A stretch of 64,000 bases of DNA from Zeimonas sp046347945 (GTDB lineage: Bacteria > Pseudomonadota > Gammaproteobacteria > Burkholderiales > Burkholderiaceae_E), in assembly GCA_046347945.1 (NCBI GenBank), contig JAXMFB010000007.1:62001-126000 (forward strand). Reading direction: 5' to 3'. This document shows, piece by piece, positions 43,425 through 54,232 of this stretch; positions within the stretch are counted from its first letter, which is position 1, and each line of letters starts with the position of its first letter. Both the position numbers and the translations under genes were made by a program. The notes beneath the pieces were generated by a model that ran no database searches, was not told where the DNA came from, and worked only from the letters and a program-made list of their open reading frames with translations.

Positions 43425-44171
43425 TCAGATGCCCAGGTAGCGCTCGAGGCGAAGCAGATCGTCGCGCACCGCGTCGCTCGGCTGCGATTCGCGCACTTCG
43501 CCCGACTCGATGAACGCGACGCGCCCGCACAGCGCCAGCACGACGTCGACGTTCTGCTCGACCAGCAGCAGGCCCATTCCGGACGCCGAGCACAGGCGCG
43601 CGAGCGCGTCGACGATCTCGTCGACGACCGAAGGCTGCACGCCCTCGAGCGGCTCGTCGAGCAGCAGCAGCTTCGGGCGCGAGACGATCGCGCGGCCGAT
43701 CGCGAGTTGCTGCTGCTGGCCGCCCGACAGGCTTCCGGCGCGCTCGCCGCGGCGCGCGTGCAGCCACGGAAACGCCTCGAACGCCGGCGACAGGTCGCGC
43801 GCGGCGCGGTCGCGCTGCGCAATGCAGCCGAGCAGCAGGTTCTGCTCGACGCTGAAGTCGGCGAAGAGCTCGCGTCCCTGCGGCACGTAGGCCAGGCCGA
43901 GCCGCGCGACCCGGAACGTCTCCATGGCGCGGATCGGGCGCCCGCCGAAGCGGATCTCGCCGGCGCGCGCCGCAACGAGGCCCATCAGCACGCGCATCAG
44001 CGTGGTCTTGCCCGCGCCATTGCGCCCGAGCAGCCCCACGCGCTCGCCGCTGCCCACGTCGAGGTCGACGCCGTTGAGCACCGTCCCCTTGCCGTAGCCG
44101 GCGACGACGCCGGACAGCGACAGCGACGCGTCGGCCGCCGCGCTCATGCCCGCGCTCATGCCCACGGTCAT
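43425..44171 (-). CDS. ABC transporter ATP-binding protein (LivF/UrtE-like)
   Basis: This 248-residue ATPase has Walker A GRNGAGKTT, YVPQGRELF, signature LSGGQQQQL and Walker B LLLLDEPLEGVQPSVV. The EGVQPS form after Walker B recalls UrtE (EGIQPS). The start has three near-identical ATG-containing units (MTVGMSAGMSAA), so ATG 44159 or 44147 may be used instead. It is 7 bases from the upstream ATPase gene. It energises the LivH/LivM-like channel. Confidence 0.88.
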   Translation of the reverse strand: MTVGMSAGMSAAADASLSLSGVVAGYGKGTVLNGVDLDVGSGERVGLLGRNGAGKTTLMRVLMGLVAARAGEIRFGGRPIRAMETFRVARLGLAYVPQGRELFADFSVEQNLLLGCIAQRDRAARDLSPAFEAFPWLHARRGERAGSLSGGQQQQLAIGRAIVSRPKLLLLDEPLEGVQPSVVDEIVDALARLCSASGMGLLLVEQNVDVVLALCGRVAFIESGEVRESQPSDAVRDDLLRLERYLGI

Positions 44172-44178
44172 GCCCGCC

Positions 44179-44916
44179 TCACGCGCGGCGCCCGAGATAG
44201 GCCTCGCGCACGGCCGGCAGGCGCCGCACTTCGGCGAAGCGCCCGTCGGCGACCAACCGGCCGGCGAGCATCACCAGCACCCGCGCGTCGAGCGCCTCGA
44301 CGAAGCGCATGTCGTGCTCGACGACCACGCAGGCCGTGCCGGAGCGGCGGCTCACGCGACGCACGAGGTCCACGGTGGCCATCGTCTCGGCGCCGGTCAT
44401 GCCGGCGGTGGGCTCGTCGAGCAGCATCAGCCGCGGCGCCTGCGCGAGCAGCATGCCGATCTCGAGCCACTGCTTGCGCCCGTGCGAAAGGGTGCCGGCC
44501 ATTTCGTCGGCAGCGTCGTCCATCGCGATGTCCGACAGCACCGCTTCGGGCGCGGGCAGCGCCGCCCGCGCGGGCGCGGCGAAGCGCGCGACGCCCAGGT
44601 TCTCGCGCACCGTCAGGTCCTCGAACACGCTGGGCACCTGGAACTTGCGCGCCACGCCCAGCCGCGCCACCCGGTCGGGCGCGAGGCCGGAGAGCTGGCG
44701 GCCGTCGAACCTCACCCGCCCGCTGCCCGGCCGCACCTGTCCGGTGATCGTATTGAACAGCGTGGTCTTGCCGCAGCCGTTGGGCCCGATGATACACAGC
44801 ACCTCGCCAGCCGCGACCTCGAAGGCCACGCCGTCGAGCGCGCGCAGGCCGCCGAAGTCGCGCGAGACCCGCTCGACCCTCAGCAGTGCCCCGGAGTCCC
44901 GCGCGCCGACGTTCAT
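44179..44916 (-). CDS. ABC transporter ATP-binding protein (LivG/UrtD-like)
   Basis: This 245-residue ATPase has Walker A GPNGCGKTTL, a signature in a variant form (LSHGRKQWLEIG) and Walker B LMLLDEPTAGMTGAE followed by the switch EHDMRFV. The LSHGxxQWLEIGM and TAGMT forms are those of UrtD rather than LivG. It is preceded by the binding protein gene with 22 bases between. This is one of two ATPases of the importer. Confidence 0.88.
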   Translation of the reverse strand: MNVGARDSGALLRVERVSRDFGGLRALDGVAFEVAAGEVLCIIGPNGCGKTTLFNTITGQVRPGSGRVRFDGRQLSGLAPDRVARLGVARKFQVPSVFEDLTVRENLGVARFAAPARAALPAPEAVLSDIAMDDAADEMAGTLSHGRKQWLEIGMLLAQAPRLMLLDEPTAGMTGAETMATVDLVRRVSRRSGTACVVVEHDMRFVEALDARVLVMLAGRLVADGRFAEVRRLPAVREAYLGRRA

Positions 44917-44938
44917 GCGCGCCCGCGGAAGGGCCGGC

Positions 44939-46105
44939 TCACTTCTTCGCGCAGCCCGCCCGCGGCGCGATCGCCCCCATCGCCTGTACCACGGTGAGCC
45001 CGGCGCCCTCGGTGCGCGCCAGGTACATGTTCATCGTGACGTGGTGGTCGGCCTTGCCGATCGTCATCGGCCCGGTGGGAATTTCGAGCGTGAGTCCCTC
45101 GAGCCCGTTGACCAGTGATTCGCGATCGGCCTTGCCGGTCTTCTTCAGCGCCGCCTGCACCGCCTTCATCGCGTTGTAGTGGGTCATCACGTAGTGCGAG
45201 ATCGGCACCTCGTTGCCCGCCGACTTGCGCACCCGGGCGACGAAGTCCTTGACCTTCGGGTCGTCGATCGACGCCGCGAAAGGCACGGTGACCCACATGT
45301 TCTGTCCCTTGCCCTCGCCGAAGGCGCCGAGGTACGTCTCGGCGAAACCGAGGAAGCCGATCGTGACCTCCTTCATCAGCCCGAGATCTTCGGCCTGCTT
45401 GATGAAGGTGATGCCGTCGGCGCCAGGCAGCGCCTTGAGCACGACCTTCGCGCCGCTGTCCTTGATGCGCCTCAGGATCGGCGTGAATTCCTTCGTGCCG
45501 AACGGAACGAACTCCTTGCCGACCACCTTGCCGCCGAGCCGCGTGATCAGCACTTCCGCCTGCTCGAACATCTTCTGCGGCCAGACGTAGTCGGCGCCGA
45601 ACAGGTAGAAGGTGTTGCCCGCGCGCTTGACCAGTTCCGGCAGCAGCTTCTCGAGCTCCTGGTTCGGAACGGTGTTGAACGAAAACACGTAGCGGTCGCA
45701 GGCGCCGCCCTCGTAGTTCGTCGCGTACAGCAGCGGCGTCTTCAGCCGGCGGTGCGCCGGCAGCATCGCATCGCGCGCGCTCGAGGTGATCGGTCCGGTG
45801 ACCGCGATCACCTTGTCGCGCTGGATGAGTTGCGTGGTGCGCTCGACCGAGGTCTTCGGGTCGGTCTTGTTGTCCTGGTAGATCACCTCGACCTTGCTGC
45901 CCAGGATGCCGCCCTCGGCGTTGATCTCGGCGACCGCGAGATCGATCCCGATCTTGGCCTGGTTGCCGAACAGCTCGAGCCCCCCCGAGAACGGCAGCAC
46001 CGCGCCGATCCGGATCGGCCCCCGGGCCGCGAGGGCCGGCAGCGGCAGCGCGGCGGCCGCGGCGACGGCTGCCGATGCACCCATGAACTCGCGACGGCTC
46101 GACAT
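44939..46105 (-). CDS. Periplasmic substrate-binding protein, UrtA/AmiC-like
   Basis: This 388-residue protein starts with a twin-arginine-type signal (SSRREFMGASAAV, cut near PALAAR). The mature part is a type I periplasmic-binding fold (Peripla_BP_6) with PFSGGLELFGNQAKIGIDLA, a YEGGACDRYVF segment and FGADYVWPQKMF. The last two are like UrtA and AmiC, which bind urea and short-chain amides, rather than LivJ. GGAG lies 8 bases before ATG 46105. It is the first gene of the five-gene importer, divergent from pncA. Ligand identity is inference. Confidence 0.85.
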   Translation of the reverse strand: MSSRREFMGASAAVAAAAALPLPALAARGPIRIGAVLPFSGGLELFGNQAKIGIDLAVAEINAEGGILGSKVEVIYQDNKTDPKTSVERTTQLIQRDKVIAVTGPITSSARDAMLPAHRRLKTPLLYATNYEGGACDRYVFSFNTVPNQELEKLLPELVKRAGNTFYLFGADYVWPQKMFEQAEVLITRLGGKVVGKEFVPFGTKEFTPILRRIKDSGAKVVLKALPGADGITFIKQAEDLGLMKEVTIGFLGFAETYLGAFGEGKGQNMWVTVPFAASIDDPKVKDFVARVRKSAGNEVPISHYVMTHYNAMKAVQAALKKTGKADRESLVNGLEGLTLEIPTGPMTIGKADHHVTMNMYLARTEGAGLTVVQAMGAIAPRAGCAKK

Positions 46106-46175
46106 GCGCTTCTCCTCGTTGAAGGAACGGTGCGGCGATATTGACGCATCCCGGCGGCAATGGGAAGCTCGCGCC

Positions 46176-46817
46176 ATGCAGACGATTCCGGAGATCGATC
46201 CGCGCCGCGACGTGCTCGTCGTCATCGACGTGCAGAACGACTTCTGCCCCGGCGGCGCGCTGGCGGTGGCCGACGGCGATGCGGTCGTTCCCGTGGCCAA
46301 CGCGCTGATGCGCCGCTTCGGGCACGTCGTGCTCACGCAGGACTGGCACCCGGCCGGCCACCGCTCGTTCGCCAGCTCGCACGCCGGACACGCGCCATTC
46401 GAGACGATCTCGCTCGACTACGGCGAGCAGACGCTGTGGCCCGACCACTGCGTGCAGGGCACGACGGGCGCCGCGCTGCACGCGAACCTCGACGCGACGC
46501 GCGCCGAACTGGTGATTCGCAAGGGATTCCGGCCCGACATCGACTCGTACTCGGCCTTCTACGAGAACGACCGCGCGAGCCCCACCGGCCTGGCCGGCTA
46601 CCTGCGCGAGCGCGGCTTCGCCCGGGTGTTCTTCTGCGGGCTGGCCACCGACTATTGCGTCGCCTGGTCTGCGCTCGACGCCCGGCGGCTGCATTTCGAC
46701 GCGGTCGTGCTGCTCGACGCCTGTCGCGCCATCGACCTCGGCGGATCGCTCGAGCGCGCACTCGCGGCGATGCGCAATGCCGGCGTCGGCCTGACGCAAG
46801 GCAGCGAGCTGCGCTGA
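46176..46817 (+). CDS. pncA: Nicotinamidase
   Basis: This 213-residue isochorismatase-fold hydrolase has the catalytic Asp in VVIDVQNDFCPGG, the lysine in VIRKG and the nucleophilic Cys in GLATDYCVAWSALDA. The metal site is TQDWHPAGHRSF. It deamidates nicotinamide to nicotinate for NAD salvage, and also activates pyrazinamide in other bacteria. It releases ammonia, as would amides brought in by the neighbouring divergent importer, though no direct link is shown. Confidence 0.94.
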   Translation: MQTIPEIDPRRDVLVVIDVQNDFCPGGALAVADGDAVVPVANALMRRFGHVVLTQDWHPAGHRSFASSHAGHAPFETISLDYGEQTLWPDHCVQGTTGAALHANLDATRAELVIRKGFRPDIDSYSAFYENDRASPTGLAGYLRERGFARVFFCGLATDYCVAWSALDARRLHFDAVVLLDACRAIDLGGSLERALAAMRNAGVGLTQGSELR

Positions 46818-46850
46818 AGCGGCGCCGCGCGACTCCGCGAGCGCCCGACG

Positions 46851-47996
46851 ATGCCGCCCCGAAGCGCCGCCCTGCTGCTCGCCGCAGCCGCGGCGTCGGC
46901 GGCGCACGCCGGACAGCCCGGTGAGGCACCGCGGCCGACGGCGTCCGCCACGTCCGTGCAGGCGCCGCCCCCGGCCGCGGCGCTGGTCGATTCGCTCGGC
47001 ATCCGCTTCGTCCTCGTGCCGGCCGGCGACTTCACGATGGGCGGCGAAGAGTCGGTCGACGCGCTCGCCGCCGCCTACCCGGACCTCGAGCGGCGCCGCT
47101 TCGAGGAGCTCGGTGACGAGGCGCCGGCGCACCGGGTGCGCATCACGCGGCCGTTCTACCTCGGCCAGCACGAGGTCACCGTCGGCCAGTTCCGGCGATT
47201 CCTCGAGCGCTCCGGATACGTGCCGGAATCGGTCGCCGACGGTACCGGCGGCTACGGCTACGACCCGGCCTACGATCCGTCGAAGAGCGCCCGCGGCGAC
47301 GCCTTCGCCGGCCGCGATCCCGAATACTCGTGGCGCAATCCCGGCTTCCCGCAGGGCGACGACCATCCGGTGGTCAACGTGAGCTGGAACGACGCCGCCG
47401 CGATGGCGCGCTGGTTGAGCCAGAGCGAGGGCGCGACCTACCGCCTGCCCACCGAAGCCGAGTGGGAGTACGCGTGCCGCGCCGGGACGCAAACCCGCTA
47501 CGGCAGCGGCGACGATCCGCGAAGCCTGCTGCGCGCGGCCAACGTGTTCGACGCCGACGCGCAGGCGAACTGGCCGCGCTGGCGCGCGCACGCGCTGGCC
47601 GGGCACGACGGGTTCGCGTTCACCTCGCCGGTCGGAAGCTTCGCCCCCAATGCATTCGGCCTGTACGACATGCACGGCAACGCCTGGGAGTGGACCGCCG
47701 ACTGGCACGACGACCGCTACTACGCCCGCTCGCCGGCCGCCGACCCGAAGGGGCCGGACACCGGCAGCGTTCGCGTGCGCCGCGGCGGGTCGTGGCACAC
47801 CTGGCCGTTCTATGCGCGCTGCGCGTACCGCAACTGGAATTCGCCGCAGACCCGCTATACGCTGGTCGGCATGCGCCTGCTGCGCGAGGCCACCGCGCCG
47901 CGCAGCGCCGAACCGGGCCGATCTTTCCGTATCATGGCGACCGTGGCCGCCACGCCCCCGCGGACGGCCCTCGACCCTCACGAACCAGGCCCCTGA
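46851..47996 (+). CDS. Secreted FGE/SUMF1-domain protein
   Basis: This 381-residue protein has a Sec signal peptide (ALLLAAAAASAAHAG) and then a formylglycine-generating-enzyme fold: GIRFVLVPAGDFTMGG, YLGQHEVTVGQF, HPVVNVSWNDAAAMARWL, RLPTEAEWEYACRAG, GLYDMHGNAWEWTADW and RRGGSWHTWP. The active-site cysteine pair of true FGE is not present (a single Cys in ARCAYRNW), so it probably does not modify sulfatases. Related proteins act in pyoverdine maturation or carry other roles. The last 25 residues look unconserved. fabA begins only 4 bases after its stop. Confidence 0.83.
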   Translation: MPPRSAALLLAAAAASAAHAGQPGEAPRPTASATSVQAPPPAAALVDSLGIRFVLVPAGDFTMGGEESVDALAAAYPDLERRRFEELGDEAPAHRVRITRPFYLGQHEVTVGQFRRFLERSGYVPESVADGTGGYGYDPAYDPSKSARGDAFAGRDPEYSWRNPGFPQGDDHPVVNVSWNDAAAMARWLSQSEGATYRLPTEAEWEYACRAGTQTRYGSGDDPRSLLRAANVFDADAQANWPRWRAHALAGHDGFAFTSPVGSFAPNAFGLYDMHGNAWEWTADWHDDRYYARSPAADPKGPDTGSVRVRRGGSWHTWPFYARCAYRNWNSPQTRYTLVGMRLLREATAPRSAEPGRSFRIMATVAATPPRTALDPHEPGP

Positions 47997-48000
47997 CCCG

Positions 48001-48522
48001 ATGCATTTCACACCCAAGGCGAGCTACGGATACGACGAGCTGATCGACTGCGGGCACGGCAAGCTGTTCGGCCCCGGAAACGCGAAGCTGCCGCTGCCGC
48101 CGATGCTGATGTTCGACCGGATCACCGGGATCTCGGCCACCGGCGGCGCGTTCGACAAGGGTTTCCTGACCGCCGAGTTCGACATCCGCCCCGACCTGTG
48201 GTTCTTCGCCTGCCACTTCGAGGGCGACCCGGTGATGCCAGGCTGCCTGGGCCTGGATTCGCTGTGGCAGATGCTCGGCTTCTTCCTCGGGTGGACCGGC
48301 GCGCCCGGCTCCGGGCGCGCGCTCGGCCTGGGGCAGCTGAAATTCACCGGGCAGATCCTCCCCGAGACGCGGCTGGTGCAGTACCGCATCGACGTCAAGC
48401 GGATCATCAACCGCAGGCTCGTCCTCGGCGTGGCCGACGGCCAGGTGCTGGCCGACGGCAAGCTGATCTACGAAGCCGCCGACCTGCAGGTCGGATTGTT
48501 CGACAATCCGAAATCGCTCTGA
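48001..48522 (+). CDS. fabA: 3-hydroxydecanoyl-ACP dehydratase/isomerase FabA
   Basis: This 173-residue hot-dog-fold enzyme has the active site CHFEGDPVMPGCLGLDSLWQ (His near residue 72) and the second catalytic Asp in GLDSLWQ. It dehydrates 3-hydroxydecanoyl-ACP and isomerises the double bond, starting unsaturated fatty acid synthesis. It is followed by fabB and fabI in the same direction. ATG 48001 matches the family start MHFTPKASYGYDEL. Confidence 0.97.
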   Translation: MHFTPKASYGYDELIDCGHGKLFGPGNAKLPLPPMLMFDRITGISATGGAFDKGFLTAEFDIRPDLWFFACHFEGDPVMPGCLGLDSLWQMLGFFLGWTGAPGSGRALGLGQLKFTGQILPETRLVQYRIDVKRIINRRLVLGVADGQVLADGKLIYEAADLQVGLFDNPKSL

Positions 48523-48545
48523 GCGCGACGCGAAGGAGCACGTTC

Positions 48546-49790
48546 ATGACTGAAGCGATGGGCACGCGCCGGGTCGTGGTCACCGGCATCGGCATCGTCT
48601 CGTGCATCGGCCTCGACCAGAAGCAGGTCCTGCAGTCGCTGCGCGCCGGCAAGTCGGGTATTGCGGCGGTCCCCGAGTACGCCGAGCTCGGCTTTCGCAG
48701 CCAGGTCGCCGGGCGCCCGGACATCGACCTCGACGCCGCGATCGACCGCAGGCTCAAGCGCTTCATGGGCGACGGCGCGGCCTACCTGCACCTGTCGATG
48801 GAGCAGGCGATCGCCGACTCCGGGCTCGAGGCGACCGACGTCGTCAACGAGCGCACCGGCATCGTCGTCGGCTCGGGCGGACCGTCGACGCGCAACCAGG
48901 TCGAGGCGGCTGCGATCTGCAAGGAGCGCGGCCCCAAGCGCGTCGGCCCGTACATGGTGCCCCGCTGCATGTCCTCGACCACGTCGGCGACCGCGGCGAC
49001 CAACTTCCACATCAAGGGCGTGAACTACACGATCTCGTCGGCGTGCTCCACGTCGGCGCACTGCATCGGCCACGGCGCCGAACTCATCCAGTGGGGCAAG
49101 CAGGACATCGTCTTCGCCGGCGGCGGCGAGGAACTCGACTGGACGCTGTCGGTGCTGTTCGACGCGATGGGCGCGATGTCCTCGAAGTACAACGACCGTC
49201 CGCAGGCGGCTTCGCGGGCCTACGACGCCGACCGTGACGGCTTCGTGATCGCCGGCGGCGGCGGCATCGTGGTGCTCGAGGAACTCGGGCACGCGAAGGC
49301 GCGCGGCGCGAAGATCTACGGCGAGCTCACCGGCTACGGCGCGACCTCCGACGGCGCCGACATGGTCGCGCCGAGTGGCGAAGGCGCGGTGCGCTGCATG
49401 CGCAATGCGCTGCGCACCGTGTCCACGCCGGTCACCTACATCAACAGCCACGGCACCAGCACGCCGGTGGGCGACATCACCGAGTTGAACGCGATCCGCG
49501 AGGTGTTCGGCCTACCCGACGAGGAACTGCCGTTCGTGTCGTCGACCAAGTCGATGACCGGGCATTCGCTGGGCGCCACCGGCGTGCAGGAGGCGATCTA
49601 CTGCCTGCTGATGATGAACCACGGCTTCGTCGCGCCGAGCATCAACATCGAGCGGCTCGACGAGGGCGCCGGCGCGATCCCGATCGCCCGCCAGCGCATC
49701 GACGGCGTGAAGCACCAGACGATCCTGTCGAACAGCTTCGGCTTCGGCGGCACCAACTGCACGCTGGCGCTGTCGCGCTACGAGGCCTGA
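48546..49790 (+). CDS. fabB: 3-oxoacyl-ACP synthase I FabB
   Basis: This 414-residue condensing enzyme has the Cys-His-His triad: SSACSTSAH near residue 170, NSHGTSTPVG near 305 and STKSMTGHSLGATG near 340. It elongates the cis-3-decenoyl-ACP made by FabA. The CSTSAHCIGHG form separates FabB from FabF. It lies 23 bases after fabA and two bases before fabI. Confidence 0.96.
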   Translation: MTEAMGTRRVVVTGIGIVSCIGLDQKQVLQSLRAGKSGIAAVPEYAELGFRSQVAGRPDIDLDAAIDRRLKRFMGDGAAYLHLSMEQAIADSGLEATDVVNERTGIVVGSGGPSTRNQVEAAAICKERGPKRVGPYMVPRCMSSTTSATAATNFHIKGVNYTISSACSTSAHCIGHGAELIQWGKQDIVFAGGGEELDWTLSVLFDAMGAMSSKYNDRPQAASRAYDADRDGFVIAGGGGIVVLEELGHAKARGAKIYGELTGYGATSDGADMVAPSGEGAVRCMRNALRTVSTPVTYINSHGTSTPVGDITELNAIREVFGLPDEELPFVSSTKSMTGHSLGATGVQEAIYCLLMMNHGFVAPSINIERLDEGAGAIPIARQRIDGVKHQTILSNSFGFGGTNCTLALSRYEA

Positions 49791-49792
49791 CG

Positions 49793-50635
<843 letters not shown>

Positions 50636-50647
50636 GGTGGGCGCGTC

Positions 50648-50965
50648 GCGGCAAGCGGTGGCGGGTCGGCATCCGGGCCTGCGGCCGTGAGTCGGTGCGC
50701 CGCCGGGCACAGCGGGCGATGACGACGGCGGTCGGTGCTTCGCACCGACTGCCCTCCGCTGCTCGCCTCGGGGTCGTGCGGCGCAACTCGCTGCGCTCGC
50801 TTCGCGAGCTCCGCTAAACAGGGCGCCGCAAGTCAGAAGTACGAAGCGCGCTTCGCGCGCCGACCCCGGGCTGCGCTGCTCGGCGCCGCCGAATCGCCCG
50901 CTGTGCCCGGCGGCGCACCGACTCACGGCCGCAGGCCCGGATGCCGACCCGCCACCGCTTGCCGC
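50648..50965. repeat. Foldback element with perfect 73-bp inverted repeats
   Basis: Arms 50648-50720 and 50893-50965 are exact reverse complements over 73 bases, around a 172-base core. The core holds smaller palindromes, including GTCGGTGC/GCACCGAC (50731-50749) and CGAAGCGCGCTTCG (50842-50855). No gene is present. It lies between the convergent fabI and thiC genes and could stop transcription from both sides. It may belong to a dispersed repeat family; whether it occurs elsewhere in the genome cannot be seen. Confidence 0.9.
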
Positions 50966-51032
50966 TCAGGACACGTTGGTGGCGTTCGCATCGAAGTCGG
51001 GGCCGTTGTTCACGAACGAACACCACGGTGTC

Positions 51033-51301
51033 GGCAAAGGCGCGGGCGAGGGGGCGGGCCATTCGCCGTGGGCGCGCCTTGTGCGCAGCCGAGAAGCGCA
51101 GGAGCGCCGGCCTGCGCGCGCAGCGCGCATCGTCCATCATTCTCGCGGCGATTTGTCCGAGCGGAGCTCGCGCAGCGAGCGTAGCGAGTTTCGCCGCGCA
51201 GGCCGGCGTTCCGAGCATCGCAGGGTACCCCCCGCGCAGCGGGGGGCAAGCACCCGGCGCGCCCACGGCGAATGGCCCGCCCCCTCGCCCGCGCCTTTGC
51301 C
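51033..51301. repeat. Second foldback element with perfect 46-bp inverted repeats
   Basis: Arms 51033-51078 and 51256-51301 are exact reverse complements over 46 bases around a 177-base core. The core includes a strong short hairpin (TACCCCCCGCGCAGCGGGGGGC, about 51230-51246) written here only to place it. Arms differ in sequence from the first foldback element, but spacing and GC-rich palindromic core are alike. It ends 33 bases before the end of thiC. No gene is present between 50636 and 51333. Confidence 0.9.
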
Positions 51302-51333
51302 CGCGCAGACCTTCGCACGCGCCAACCGCCGGC

Positions 51334-53250
<1,917 letters not shown>

Positions 53251-53256
53251 GTCGGC

Positions 53257-53350
53257 TTCCCTTCGGCGGCATTACCCGCATCAGGTTCGGAGGGACTCTC
53301 TCACCCGGCACCGCCGCGCGCCCTTCGCGCGGCCGCCCAGGACCCCTAGC
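53257..53350 (-). promoter_or_regulatory. TPP riboswitch (THI element) upstream of thiC
   Basis: On the minus strand the leader reads AGGGGTCC near its 5' end, then GGTGAGAGAGTCCC, then the conserved CCGAACCTGATGCGGGTAA and ends GCCGAAGGGAA. These are the thi-box blocks in the usual order. The end of the aptamer is 6 bases from the thiC ATG, and its GGGAA-type end overlaps the place of the ribosome-binding site. That suggests control of translation when TPP is bound, with transcription control not excluded. Confidence 0.93.
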
Positions 53351-53488
53351 GAGCCTGCAAGGTAGTACGGCGAAGGGCGCGAGGCAAGTCGGGGCGCGAG
53401 ACCGGCCAGCCGCGCGAAGCCGTCGGGCCGCGCGAGCCTGGACGACATGGCGCCTCGGGCGCCTCGACCACGCCCCGCGGGCGCCGCT

Positions 53489-53518
53489 TTGACGCGGGCA
53501 AGGTTTCCCGCCTACAAT
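53489..53518 (+). promoter_or_regulatory. Sigma-70-like promoter of the tetR-RND operon
   Basis: TTGACG (53489-53494) and TACAAT (53513-53518) are separated by 18 bases. The predicted start of transcription falls near 53525, inside the palindrome at 53518-53539 and about 18 bases before the GTG of tetR. Confidence 0.65.
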
Positions 53519-53539
53519 TACTGACCTTTGGGTCAGTAA
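53518..53539. promoter_or_regulatory. Palindromic operator at the tetR promoter
   Basis: Arms TTACTGACC (53518-53526) and GGTCAGTAA (53531-53539) form a perfect 9-bp dyad with a 4-base spacer. It overlaps the end of the -10 box and the likely start site, 3 bases before the tetR GTG. This is the expected place for autorepression by the TetR-family protein encoded next. Which protein binds is inferred. Confidence 0.75.
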
Positions 53540-53542
53540 ATA

Positions 53543-54232
53543 GTGTCCTCCCCCACCTCCTCGCCCGCCGGCAGCCCGCGCTCCCCGCGCTGGGAACGCC
53601 GCAAGGGAGCCCGCCCCGGCGAGCTGCTCGACGCGGCGCTCGACCTGTTCGTCGAGAAGGGCTATGCCGCGACGCGGCTCGACGACGTCGCCGCGCGCGC
53701 CGGCGTCAGCAAGGGGACGCTGTACCTGTACTACGCGAGCAAGGAAGACCTGTTCAAGGCGGTGGTGCGACAGAACATCGTGCCGCTGATCGAAGCGTTC
53801 GAGCGCGACGTGGCGCAGTCGAACGCGACGAGCGCCGAACTGCTCGGCGAGTTCTTCCGCCAGTGGTGGTCGTCGTTCGGTGCGACGCGGCTGCCGGGAA
53901 TCGCCAAGCTGGTGGTCGGCGAGGCGGGCAACTTCCCCGAACTCGCCCGGTTCTTCCAGCAGGAAGTCGTGCTGCGCAACGCGATGCTGCTGCGGTCGAT
54001 CATCGAGCGCGGCGTGCGCCAGGGCGAATTCCACCCGGTCGACATCGACGCCTGCCTGCACCTGTGGATATCGCCGATGGTGATGCGCGCGATCTGGGAG
54101 CACTCGATCCTGCCCTGCTGCCCGTCGGGGCTCGAGGTGCCCATCGAGCGCTTCCTCGCCGCGCACCTCGATTTCGTGCTGGGCGCGCTCGCGCCGCGGG
54201 TGGGGCCCGGACAGCCGGGGCAGGTGTCGTGA
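53543..54232 (+). CDS. TetR-family transcriptional regulator of the efflux operon
   Basis: This 229-residue regulator has an N-terminal TetR helix-turn-helix at about residues 25-75 (LLDAALDLFVEKGYAATRLDDVAARAGVSKGTLYLYYASKEDLF) given here by its span and key motif GVSKGTLYLYY. A helical ligand-binding domain follows. GTG 53543 is the start, directly after a perfect dyad operator. Its stop overlaps the GTG of the adaptor gene (54229-54232). It very probably represses itself and the adaptor and pump genes until a toxic ligand is bound. The ligand is unknown. Confidence 0.9.
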   Translation: MSSPTSSPAGSPRSPRWERRKGARPGELLDAALDLFVEKGYAATRLDDVAARAGVSKGTLYLYYASKEDLFKAVVRQNIVPLIEAFERDVAQSNATSAELLGEFFRQWWSSFGATRLPGIAKLVVGEAGNFPELARFFQQEVVLRNAMLLRSIIERGVRQGEFHPVDIDACLHLWISPMVMRAIWEHSILPCCPSGLEVPIERFLAAHLDFVLGALAPRVGPGQPGQVS

